DNA of 64,000 nt, taken from an uncultured Gammaproteobacteria bacterium. Its GTDB lineage: Bacteria; Pseudomonadota; Gammaproteobacteria; HyVt-429. The notes below the pieces were generated by a model that worked only from the letters and a program-made list of their open reading frames with translations, searched no databases and had not been told where the DNA came from. Made by a program: the position numbers and the translations under genes. Of the stretch, positions 29,989 through 37,548 are shown in pieces. Numbering within the stretch: the stretch's first letter is position 1; each line of letters begins with the position of its first letter. The DNA lies in NCBI GenBank assembly GCA_947259975.1, contig CAMYOD010000074.1, forward strand, positions 124,001 to 188,000, read 5' to 3'.

Positions 29989-30243
29989 CTACTCTTCGAC
30001 CTTGCCACCGAGCTGGTCGCAGACGTCCTTGGTCACGGATACGAAGCCCGCACCCTTGCAGCTGTTGTGCCCCTTACAGGCGCTGTCGGCGGTCTTGCAG
30101 GAGGACTTGCCCTTACAGGCGTTTACACCCACGCAATGTATCTTCGCCTCCTCGGCGGCGGATGCGGCCATCGGTGCGGCGGCGAACAGGCCGGCGGCGG
30201 CGGTGGCAAGGGCGAGACCGGTGAGTTTCTTTGCTGCTTTCAT
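29989..30243 (-). CDS. bufA: BufA, bufferin-type precursor (DUF2282)
   Basis: An 84-residue exported precursor of the DUF2282 bufferin family, ribosomally made peptides whose Cys residues are modified by an MNIO enzyme to bind copper in the periplasm. The N-terminal signal peptide (MKAAKKLTGLALATAAAGLF, cleavage near ASAA, residue 30) is followed by a mature part with six Cys at 37, 43, 49, 56, 62 and 75, in the pattern typical of BufA1. A strong Shine-Dalgarno sequence (GGAGGGAG) precedes the ATG. bufB and bufC follow on the same strand. The dioxygen-related bufD gene is not seen here. Confidence 0.93.
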   Translation of the reverse strand: MKAAKKLTGLALATAAAGLFAAAPMAASAAEEAKIHCVGVNACKGKSSCKTADSACKGHNSCKGAGFVSVTKDVCDQLGGKVEE

Positions 30244-30449
30244 GAATTACTCCCTCCAAACGGGTAGGTAAAAATAGTTGGTATCAAAATGAATCTGATT
30301 AAATGATGGTCCTTACATCCTCCGTCTGGACTCTACCGGCCAGTCGGTTCGGAAACAGGTCCGATCAAGGGCTGTGACCCATGAGCAGACGAATGGTTCC
30401 CCGCAGCCGTGGAAATTACCCGCCCGGCGGCCACCGTGGCCCTGGGAAT

Positions 30450-30463
30450 TTGTCCCAGATCAA
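30450..30463 (+). promoter_or_regulatory. Candidate FNR/Anr site upstream of hemN
   Basis: TTGTCCCAGATCAA matches the FNR consensus TTGAT-N4-ATCAA fully in the right half and 3 of 5 in the left. A -10-like AAAAAT lies about 30 bases downstream of its centre, fitting a class II anaerobic promoter for hemN. The weak left half makes this the least certain of the five sites. Confidence 0.5.
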
Positions 30464-30531
30464 GGTAAGTGACCGGGAATGCAGCAAAAATGCCTCAACA
30501 TTGAATTTGCCGCCATTTACCGACGGCCAGG

Positions 30532-31935
30532 TTGCAGAAGGTGACACCGGACACGATAGATTTCGATATGGCGCTGGTCCAGAAGTACGATGCGGCCGGC
30601 CCTCGCTACACCTCCTACCCGACGGCAGCGGAGTTTTCCGCTGACTTCACGGGCAAGGAGTTCGAGCACTATGTCGAGCAGGCGCGACGCACGGATCCTG
30701 GTCGGCCCTTGTCGCTGTATACCCATCTGCCGTTCTGTAACACCATTTGTTACTACTGCGCCTGCAATAAGGTGGTTACCAAAAATCGCCGCCGCGCGGC
30801 CGATTATCTCGAGCGCCTGTACCGGGAAATCGAGATGATGGGCAAGCTGGTGGGTTCCGGGCGGCGTATCGTGCAGCTCCACTGGGGCGGCGGCACGCCC
30901 ACCTACCTGGATGATGACCAATTACGCGGCCTCATGGCACATACGCGTAAGCACTTTCACTTCGTCGATGATGCGAAGGGGGAATACGGTATTGAGATCG
31001 ATCCACGCTCGCTCGATGAGGACACGTTATCGGTATTACGAAATATCGGCTTCAACCGCCTCTCGATGGGTATCCAGGATCTTAATTTGGCGGTGCAGGA
31101 GGCCGTTAATCGCATCCAGCCCGCCGAGCTGACTTTTTCGGTGTTGCATGAGGCGCGCGAGCTGGGATTTCGTTCTATCAGTGTGGATCTTATGTATGGA
31201 CTGCCACTGCAGACCACCACGTCATTCGCCGAGACCGTGGATGCGGTCATCGATGCGGGGCCGGATCGATTGTCGGTTTTCAATTACGCTCATTTGCCGC
31301 AGCGCTTCAAGACCCAACGGCAGATCCAGGAAGAGGATTTGCCCACGGCGGCACAAAAATTAGCCATCCTGCAAAATACGATCAAACAACTGCAGGCAGC
31401 CGGTTACGTCTATATTGGCATGGACCACTTCGCACGCGCCGACGATGAAATGGCGCTGGCACTGCAAAACGGCACGCTGCATCGGAATTTCCAGGGCTAT
31501 TCGACCCACGGCGAAAGCGAATTGATTGCCGTCGGCAATAGTGCGATCTCCCAGATCGGCGGTTGTTATGCACAAAATGCCCATGACCTGGAGGAATATT
31601 ACCGCTTGATCGAGGCGGGTTCGCCGGCGACGGTGCGCGGCATCGTGTTGACGCCGGACGATTATGTGCGGCGCGATGTCATTTCGTCGCTCATGTGCCG
31701 GTTTCGCGTCTCCTTCGCTGAGATCGAGGCCGGCTACGGACTCGACTTCATGGACAAATTTCAGTACGAACTCACGGCACTTGAACCCATGCGCCGTGAC
31801 GGCCTGGTCGACATCGCGCCGCGACAGATTACCGTGACGCCGCGGGGTCGCCTGCTGATTCGCAATATCGCGATGGTTTTTGACGCCTATCGACGCGGCG
31901 CAAGTACCACGACCCGGTTCTCCAAGGTCATCTAG
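30532..31935 (+). CDS. hemN: Oxygen-independent coproporphyrinogen III oxidase
   Basis: HemN is a radical SAM enzyme that decarboxylates coproporphyrinogen III in anaerobic heme synthesis. The 467 residues include YTSYPTAAEF near the N-terminus, the cluster motif CNTICYYCAC (first Cys in PFCNTIC), GGGTP, and the C-terminal EKPQ-like helical domain. The TTG at 30532 gives MQKVTPDTIDFD, aligning with E. coli HemN; a GTG at 30541 is an alternative. The upstream FNR-like site agrees with anaerobic use. The gene ends in front of a long palindrome. Confidence 0.95.
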   Translation: MQKVTPDTIDFDMALVQKYDAAGPRYTSYPTAAEFSADFTGKEFEHYVEQARRTDPGRPLSLYTHLPFCNTICYYCACNKVVTKNRRRAADYLERLYREIEMMGKLVGSGRRIVQLHWGGGTPTYLDDDQLRGLMAHTRKHFHFVDDAKGEYGIEIDPRSLDEDTLSVLRNIGFNRLSMGIQDLNLAVQEAVNRIQPAELTFSVLHEARELGFRSISVDLMYGLPLQTTTSFAETVDAVIDAGPDRLSVFNYAHLPQRFKTQRQIQEEDLPTAAQKLAILQNTIKQLQAAGYVYIGMDHFARADDEMALALQNGTLHRNFQGYSTHGESELIAVGNSAISQIGGCYAQNAHDLEEYYRLIEAGSPATVRGIVLTPDDYVRRDVISSLMCRFRVSFAEIEAGYGLDFMDKFQYELTALEPMRRDGLVDIAPRQITVTPRGRLLIRNIAMVFDAYRRGASTTTRFSKVI

Positions 31936-31948
31936 GCTCTTCGAAGGA

Positions 31949-32001
31949 AAGGGGTCAGACTCGATTGATTTTCCAATAAAATCAATCGAGTCTGACCCCT
32001 T
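31949..32001. repeat. 24-base perfect palindrome (REP-like/terminator)
   Basis: The arms 31949-31972 and 31978-32001 are perfectly complementary with a five-base centre (CCAAT). The outer sequence AAGGGGTCAGACT resembles ends of the REP/RAYT-type repeats common in gammaproteobacteria, though no transposase is nearby. On the plus strand it is followed by TCTTT, so it may also terminate hemN transcription. Confidence 0.8.
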
Positions 32002-32042
32002 CTTTACTTTGCCAAATTCGGCGCTAGGATGGCGAACAAGTT

Positions 32043-32402
32043 ATGGACATCTTCAAACGATTCACCATCGAGGCGGCACATCGGCTGCCGAATTTACCGC
32101 CGGAACACAAATGTACCCGGTTGCACGGCCATTCCTTCCGCATCGAGGTGCACGTGTCCGGCCCGGTACGCGAGCACGAGGGCTGGGTGCAGGATTTCGG
32201 TGAGATTTCACAGGCCTTCCGGCCGCTGTTCGATCAACTCGATCATCACTATCTCAACGAGATCGAGGGTCTGGAGAACCCCACCAGCGAGAATCTGGCG
32301 AAGTGGGTGTGGGCGCGCCTCAAACCCGCATTACCCGGCCTGTCGCAAATCGTGATTCGCGAGACTTGCACCGCCGGGTGTATCTATCGCGGCGACGACT
32401 GA
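32043..32402 (+). CDS. queD: 6-carboxytetrahydropterin synthase QueD
   Basis: A 119-residue protein of the 6-pyruvoyltetrahydropterin synthase fold. In bacteria QueD makes 6-carboxy-tetrahydropterin, the first queuosine-specific intermediate. The zinc ligands are the His residues in AAHRLP and LHGHSF, the catalytic Cys lies in HKCTRLHGH, and Asp and His occur in DQLDHHYLN with the late Glu in IRETCTAG. Length and motifs are typical. No other queuosine genes are in the window. Confidence 0.92.
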   Translation: MDIFKRFTIEAAHRLPNLPPEHKCTRLHGHSFRIEVHVSGPVREHEGWVQDFGEISQAFRPLFDQLDHHYLNEIEGLENPTSENLAKWVWARLKPALPGLSQIVIRETCTAGCIYRGDD

Positions 32403-32432
32403 TTGCGCAGCGGCCCTGGCGGCGCCAAGCAC

Positions 32433-33563
32433 TCAGCGCGCTGCCGTCTCCATGCCCGCCGCTTGCGCCCGTTCGCGACGCTGCTCGTAGGCGGTACGCG
32501 CAATCTGCACATCCTCGAGAAAGAACGGCAGCTCTTCCAGTGTCAGTGCCTGCGGTCCGTCCACCAGGGCGGTGGCCGGGTTGGGGTGAAAGTCCACGAG
32601 GATCATGTTGGCCCCGGCGATGACGCCCTGGGCAGTCACATGGTGTACATCCAGCAGCCCGTCCGGCGCACGATCCCGTGACCCCACGGAGTGGGACGGA
32701 TCGATGCACACCGGCATCCGCGTCAGGCGTTTGATCACCGGTACATGGGCGAAGTCGACGAAATTTCGATGCGGGTCGCCCATGTTGGTTTTCATGCCGC
32801 GCAGGCCGAAGATGATTTTCCGGTTACCCTCGGAGGCCAGATATTCGGCGGCGTTGAGGGATTCTTCCAGCGTGATGCCGAAACCGCGCTTGAGCAGGAC
32901 CGGAAACTCCCGTTGCCGGCCGACATTCTTCAACAGTTCGAAGTTCTGCGTGTTGCGGGTGCCGATTTGCAGCAAAACGCCGGTCGGCCGACCGGTTTGC
33001 TCAAGCGCCTCGTTGATTTGATCGATGTGATCCTCGTGGGTAATTTCCATGGCGATCACTTTGATGCCGTATTTACCGGCCAGTTCAAAGACGTAGGGCA
33101 GACAGTCCTTGCCGTGACCCTGGAATGCGTAGGGACTGGTGCGCGGTTTGTAGGCGCCCATGCGCGTACACACCTGACCATGATCACGCAAGGCACGCAT
33201 CATCTCCTCGACGTGCTGTGGCGTATCTACGGCGCACAGGCCGGCGAAGATCTGCAGATTTTCCTGCCCGAAGTACACGCCGTTGTATTCGAATCCCACC
33301 GTCCGTGTATCGTCTCGGTGGCGCCCGATGACCCGGTACTCGCGGGATACCCGTACCACCCGGTCGACGCCGGGAAAACTCTCGATCTCATCGCGATCGA
33401 GCGAGGCGGTATTCCCCACCAGGTAGACCTCGGTCAGCGTCTGCTGGGTACCGATCTCCTCGTGAAAACGCATGGTGATATCGGACTTGGCGGACAGGAA
33501 ATCCACGATCTCCCGGTACTCCGCGCCGTTCTTGTCGATATCGGGCTGCAGAATGACAATCAT
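32433..33563 (-). CDS. 3-deoxy-7-phosphoheptulonate synthase
   Basis: DAHP synthase joins phosphoenolpyruvate and erythrose 4-phosphate, the first step of the shikimate pathway. The ATG at 33563 gives 376 residues: an N-terminal ferredoxin-like regulatory domain (about 1-90, starting MIVILQPD) and a TIM barrel with QIGTRNTQNFELLK, LKRGFGITLEESL, GNRKIIFGLRG and the late DPSHSVG. This is the type I-beta layout. The ORF could begin 36 bases earlier. It is divergent from the FNR-controlled radical SAM gene, with both starts close to the same 170-base gap. Confidence 0.92.
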   Translation of the reverse strand: MIVILQPDIDKNGAEYREIVDFLSAKSDITMRFHEEIGTQQTLTEVYLVGNTASLDRDEIESFPGVDRVVRVSREYRVIGRHRDDTRTVGFEYNGVYFGQENLQIFAGLCAVDTPQHVEEMMRALRDHGQVCTRMGAYKPRTSPYAFQGHGKDCLPYVFELAGKYGIKVIAMEITHEDHIDQINEALEQTGRPTGVLLQIGTRNTQNFELLKNVGRQREFPVLLKRGFGITLEESLNAAEYLASEGNRKIIFGLRGMKTNMGDPHRNFVDFAHVPVIKRLTRMPVCIDPSHSVGSRDRAPDGLLDVHHVTAQGVIAGANMILVDFHPNPATALVDGPQALTLEELPFFLEDVQIARTAYEQRRERAQAAGMETAAR

Positions 33564-33660
33564 TGCGGTTCGGTCTTGTTGTGTCGGCTGGTTGTGCAAG
33601 TTGCGTATTGTAGCAAGCCGCTCCGTCTATGGCTGTGCAACGCCGTAAAAAAGGTGAAAT

Positions 33661-33702
33661 TTGATCCAAATCAATCCATCGGGGCCGGGTATTTTCTAAA
33701 AT
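33661..33702 (+). promoter_or_regulatory. FNR/Anr class II promoter of the radical SAM gene
   Basis: TTGATCCAAATCAA (33661-33674) is a perfect FNR consensus palindrome. A -10 hexamer TAAAAT (33697-33702, 5 of 6) lies about 30 bases from its centre, so a start near 33709 would put the site at -41.5, the class II activator position. The following gene begins at 33737 with a strong GAGGAGG site. Confidence 0.85.
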
Positions 33703-33736
33703 TCCCCGATAGAAGCATAAGAGGAGGAACGTCATC

Positions 33737-34333
33737 GTGGGGGTTGTAGCCTACCAGGCGAGCGGTAATTGTTATCTGAATATCACCAATCAGTGCACGT
33801 TACGCTGTGAGTTTTGTCCCAAGTTTCGCAGTGAATGGAACATTGCCGGTCATGACCTGCGTCTCGACGCCAAGCCGAGTGTGCGCGAGATTGTCGACGC
33901 GGTGGGTGATCCCTGCCGGTATAAGGAAGTCGTTTTCTCCGGGCTTGGCGAACCGACCATCCGCCTATATACCCTGCTGCAGGCAGCGGAGCTATTGCAT
34001 CGCCAGGGCGGTTATGTGCGTGTCGAGACCGATGGTCTGGCGAGTCTGCGCCAGGGTCACGACGTGACACCATTGTTCAACGGCTGTGTCGACTCGGTTT
34101 CGGTGTCGATGCAGGCGCCTAACGGTGTGGTCTACGATCGTGTGTGTCGACCCACGAAGAAGGGTGCTTATTCCGCGATGCTGGATTTCATTCGTCAGGC
34201 GCGGCGCCACGTACCCACTGTTGTCACGTCCGCCATCGAAGGTCTACCGGGCATCAACATCGAAGGCTGTCGCCGCACGGCACAGCATCTCGGTGTCAGA
34301 TTCCGCTGCCGCCAACTCGATCAATTTCACTAG
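33737..34333 (+). CDS. Radical SAM protein, TatD-associated type
   Basis: A 198-residue short radical SAM protein with the cluster motif CTLRCEFC (Cys spacing x3, x2) in the context YLNITNQCTLRCEFCPK. The GLGEPT motif contributes to SAM binding. This form is found next to, or fused with, TatD-type nucleases in many bacteria, and its reaction is unknown. No tatD gene lies nearby here. The GTG start is preceded by GAGGAGGAA at seven bases. Its control by a perfect FNR site points to a role under low oxygen. Confidence 0.85.
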   Translation: MGVVAYQASGNCYLNITNQCTLRCEFCPKFRSEWNIAGHDLRLDAKPSVREIVDAVGDPCRYKEVVFSGLGEPTIRLYTLLQAAELLHRQGGYVRVETDGLASLRQGHDVTPLFNGCVDSVSVSMQAPNGVVYDRVCRPTKKGAYSAMLDFIRQARRHVPTVVTSAIEGLPGINIEGCRRTAQHLGVRFRCRQLDQFH

Positions 34334-34356
34334 ACAGCTGCTTCGAGTCCAGGCAG

Positions 34357-35172
34357 CTACTCCACCGGTGTGTCCGGGCGATTACCCCATTCCGACCAGG
34401 AACCCGGATAGCCCTTCACATTCTCGTAGCCGAGACTCTTCAGCATAATAAAGGAATGCGCCGAACGGTGATGGGTCTGGCAGTAACAAATCACTTCCTT
34501 GTCCGGCGTAATGCCGCGCTCGTCGAGCATGGCGCGTAGTTGCTCTGCCGGCTTCAAGCGCAGGTTATTCGCCTGATCCATGGTGTCCAGCCAGTTCAGG
34601 TTGACCGCACCCGGGATATGGCCGCCGCGCGCTGCGAAGCGTTTGTTACCGTCGAACTCCGCCGGACTGCGCGCATCCAGTAACGCGACGCCGTCATCGT
34701 CGAGGTGTTGCTGGATGTAGTCGAGCTCGGCGGTCGCCCGATCGGTGGTATCGATCGGATAGTCGGCGGTCTGGATCACGGGCGTCTCGGTGGAGAGCGG
34801 ATGCCCTTCGTTCGCCCAGGCATGGATTCCGCCGTTCAGAAGTGACAGGTGTTGATGACCGATCGTGGCTAACGTCCACAGCAAGCGGCCGGCGCGGCCG
34901 CCGCCTTCATCATCGTAGGCGATCACATGAGTCTCGGGTGCGATACCCAGGGACGACAGAACCCGGGCCAGGCGCTTCGGGTCGGGCAGCAGACCCGGCG
35001 TCGGTTTGGCCCCGCCGATGATCTGCGCATAATCCAGATGTACCGCACCGGGGACATGACCGCGCGCATAATTGTCGGGTTTTCCAAGGTCCACGATACG
35101 CAGGTTCGCGTCGCTCAGGCGTGCGGCCAGTGTTTCGGGTTCGACGATAAGCGCTAAATCAGATTCGGCCAT
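34357..35172 (-). CDS. Tandem-rhodanese sulfurtransferase
   Basis: A 271-residue protein with two rhodanese domains, like thiosulfate or 3-mercaptopyruvate sulfurtransferases (SseA group). The N-terminal domain is inactive-type; the C-terminal active loop is CQTHHRS, with the sulfur-accepting Cys in VICYCQTHHRS. The ATG at 35172 follows a good GAGGAA site; the longer frame from 35202 lacks one. The CQTHHRS loop differs from rhodanese CRKGVT and SseA CGSGVT, so the donor cannot be assigned. It follows the hydrogenase operon after about 107 bases on the same strand. Confidence 0.88.
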   Translation of the reverse strand: MAESDLALIVEPETLAARLSDANLRIVDLGKPDNYARGHVPGAVHLDYAQIIGGAKPTPGLLPDPKRLARVLSSLGIAPETHVIAYDDEGGGRAGRLLWTLATIGHQHLSLLNGGIHAWANEGHPLSTETPVIQTADYPIDTTDRATAELDYIQQHLDDDGVALLDARSPAEFDGNKRFAARGGHIPGAVNLNWLDTMDQANNLRLKPAEQLRAMLDERGITPDKEVICYCQTHHRSAHSFIMLKSLGYENVKGYPGSWSEWGNRPDTPVE

Positions 35173-35279
35173 GAACGGTTCCTCGAGCGGCGGCGGGGGC
35201 ACGGCCGCGCATGCGGTAATGAAATGAACGGTGCGGGTATTCTAAACCCGGTGCGACGATGGGGACAGACAATCCGCGG

Positions 35280-35591
35280 TCAACGCGGCCAGACGTCGTC
35301 GATGCTTTTCGCGATCAGATCGTCGAGCCGTTTCTCCGCCAGAACCATGAAGCGCTCGCGGGTAGCCTGAGCATCGGCGGTCAGCCGCGCGACCTCTTTT
35401 TCAAGCAGGGCGGCGCAGGCGGTTTCGAATCGGCGCACCGCGCTGAGGGTTCGATCGGCATTGCGGCGCCGGATGTCGCGCCCGCGCGCACGGGCCGTAT
35501 CAACCGCCCGTTCCGCGTCGGCGCGGGCGTTCTCTACCGTGGTCTGTGCCTTGGCCTGGGCGGCGAGGACCGTCTCGATCGGATTGGTCAC
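35280..35591 (-). CDS. Coiled-coil protein resembling V/A-ATPase peripheral stalk subunit (G/H)
   Basis: The GTG at 35591, fourteen bases after hynL, gives a 103-residue protein that is almost entirely charged helix, with runs such as AQAKAQTTVENARADAERA, typical of the A/V-ATPase G/H stalk subunit. There is no signal peptide or membrane segment. The frame upstream of this GTG is hynL in another register. The ATPase operon at 41697-49584 has subunits C, I, K, F, E, A, B and D but no G/H gene, so this could be the missing one, moved to the hydrogenase operon. A hydrogenase-specific scaffold is the alternative. The family match is by pattern only. Confidence 0.6.
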   Translation of the reverse strand: MTNPIETVLAAQAKAQTTVENARADAERAVDTARARGRDIRRRNADRTLSAVRRFETACAALLEKEVARLTADAQATRERFMVLAEKRLDDLIAKSIDDVWPR

Positions 35592-35605
35592 CGGGTAGGC
35601 GCCGC

Positions 35606-37375
35606 CTAACGGACCTTGACCTTGATCAGTTCCTCGCCGTCCGGGTCGGTGACGTGCACGGCACAGGCAATGCAGGGGTCGAAGCTGTGGATGGTGCGCA
35701 GGATCTCCACCGGTTGCGCCGGATCGTGCAGCGTATGCCCGGCCAGCGCTGCTTCGTACGGGCCCGGCTGTCCGGAGGCATCCCGCGGTCCGGCGTTCCA
35801 GGTGCTGGGCACCACCGCCTGGTAGTTGTCGATCTTGCGGTCCTTGATCACGATCCAATGCGCCAGGGCGCCCCGCGGCGCTTCCGTGTAGCCGGCACCT
35901 TTGGCGGTGCTCGGCCAGGTCGCCGGGTCCCACAGCTTTTCGTTAAATGTACGTACGTCGCCGGCCTTGATGTTGGCGACCAGGTTGTCATACCACGTGC
36001 GCATTGAATCGACGAAGATCTTGGTCTCGAGGGTACGTGCCGCGGTGCGGCCAAGGGTCGAGAACAGGGCACCCACCGGGACGTCCAGTTTATTGAGCGT
36101 CATGTTGACCAGTTCCCGGGTCTGATCGTGACCCTTGGCGTAGAGCATCAATACCCGGGCCAGCGGGCCGACTTCCATGGGTTTGCCGCGCCAGCGCGGC
36201 GATTTTAGCCAGGAATAGGATTGCTCTACGTCCAGATGCTTGTAGGGCGGTTTCGGGCCGGTGTAGTTGAGATTGGTCTCGCCGTCGTAGGGATGCAGCG
36301 GTTTGTCCTTGCCGCCTTCGTAGTCATACCAGGAATGGGCGACGTATTCCTGAATCTGGTCTTCTGCATGCAGATCCAGATCGTGCACCGTGGAGATATC
36401 ACGATCCAGGATCACGCCGCGTGGTACCAACAGCTTGCTGACGTCATTGGTGCCCTCGGCCGGAAAGTCGCCGTAGCACAGAAAGTTGCCGGTGCCCTCG
36501 CCCTGGGCGCCCCAATCCTTATAGAAACCGGCGATGGCCAGTGTATCGGGCACGTAGACCTGATTAACGAACATCTCCATCTGATCGATGATGGTCTTCA
36601 TTTCTTCGAGCCCGGCCTGGTTGAGCGCGGTCGCACCGGCGCCGCCGCGATACCTGGGCGCCTTGCCCTCGCCTGTATGACCGGGGTGAATGCTGATGGC
36701 GGATGGCGCGCCGCCGACGAGGAAGTTCGGGTGCGGATTCTTGCCGCCGAGGATGGCGTGCATCTTGGCCACGTCCCGTTGCCATTGCAGGGCCTCGAGA
36801 TAGTGCGCCACCGCCATGAGATTGGCCTCCGGCGGCAACTTATAGGCCGGGTGGCCCCAATACCCATTGGCGAAAATGCCGAGCTGCCCGGCCTCGACGA
36901 AGTTCTTAAGCTTCTTCTGCGTGTCTGCAAAATAGCCCGGCGACGATTTGGCGTAGCCACTGATCGACTGCGCCAGCTCCGACGTGGCCTTGGGGTCGGC
37001 GTTCAAGGCGGACACCACATCGACCCAGTCCAGCGCATGCAGGTGATAGAAATGCATCACGTGATCGTGGATGTACTGCGCGCCGATCATAAGGTTTCGG
37101 ATCAGCTGCGCATTGGCCGGTATCTCGTAGTCCAGCGCATCTTCCACCGCACGTACCGAAGCGATGCCGTGTACCAGGGTGCAGACGCCGCAGATACGCT
37201 GCGCGAAGGCCCAGGCATCCCGTGGATCGCGGCCGCGGAGTATGACTTCGATGCCGCGCACCATGGTGCCGGACGAATACGCGGACGTAATCGTATTATT
37301 GCTGTCGGTCTGCGCCTCGATGCGTAAATGACCTTCGATGCGCGTGATGGGGTCGACGACGACACGTTCGTTCAT
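35606..37375 (-). CDS. hynL: [NiFe] hydrogenase large subunit, Isp type (HynL)
   Basis: The 589-residue large subunit carries the Ni-Fe site. The N-terminal ligand motif is RICGVCT and the C-terminal one is DPCIACAVH. The segment after that His (VTDPDGEELIKVKVR) is the extension removed by the maturation protease. The gene is in the same operon as the small subunit but separated from it by isp1 and isp2 (S-isp1-isp2-L). This is the arrangement of group 1e hydrogenases of purple sulfur and other sulfur bacteria, coupled to membrane electron transfer. A 17-base-arm inverted repeat lies just upstream. Confidence 0.96.
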   Translation of the reverse strand: MNERVVVDPITRIEGHLRIEAQTDSNNTITSAYSSGTMVRGIEVILRGRDPRDAWAFAQRICGVCTLVHGIASVRAVEDALDYEIPANAQLIRNLMIGAQYIHDHVMHFYHLHALDWVDVVSALNADPKATSELAQSISGYAKSSPGYFADTQKKLKNFVEAGQLGIFANGYWGHPAYKLPPEANLMAVAHYLEALQWQRDVAKMHAILGGKNPHPNFLVGGAPSAISIHPGHTGEGKAPRYRGGAGATALNQAGLEEMKTIIDQMEMFVNQVYVPDTLAIAGFYKDWGAQGEGTGNFLCYGDFPAEGTNDVSKLLVPRGVILDRDISTVHDLDLHAEDQIQEYVAHSWYDYEGGKDKPLHPYDGETNLNYTGPKPPYKHLDVEQSYSWLKSPRWRGKPMEVGPLARVLMLYAKGHDQTRELVNMTLNKLDVPVGALFSTLGRTAARTLETKIFVDSMRTWYDNLVANIKAGDVRTFNEKLWDPATWPSTAKGAGYTEAPRGALAHWIVIKDRKIDNYQAVVPSTWNAGPRDASGQPGPYEAALAGHTLHDPAQPVEILRTIHSFDPCIACAVHVTDPDGEELIKVKVR

Positions 37376-37427
37376 GGGTGATTCACCTTATGATCGAGTT
37401 AAAGCACTTGGTATCAGTTTTTTCCCT

Positions 37428-37535
37428 GATGGGCTCACCCTGTTCTCACGAAGACACGCCGTAAATACGTCCTTGTAGGCTCGACGGCCGCATCCCTGCG
37501 GCCGACGGTCTTCGCAAAAACAGGGTGAGCCCATC
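37428..37535. repeat. Imperfect long inverted repeat in the isp2-hynL gap
   Basis: Perfect 17-base arms (37428-37444 and 37519-37535) enclose about 74 bases containing a second pair CGAAGAC/GTCTTCG and a GGCCGC...GCGGCC mini-hairpin. The whole could fold as one branched stem in the hydrogenase transcript. It resembles the dispersed intergenic repeats of gammaproteobacteria. It may set the ratio of isp2 to hynL. Confidence 0.75.
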
Positions 37536-37548
37536 TCGTACAGTCTGC

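Noticed and set aside
35592-35933. N-terminal extension of the coiled-coil gene into hynL
   Set aside because: The extra residues are hynL in another frame; GTG at 35591 gives a compact helical protein.
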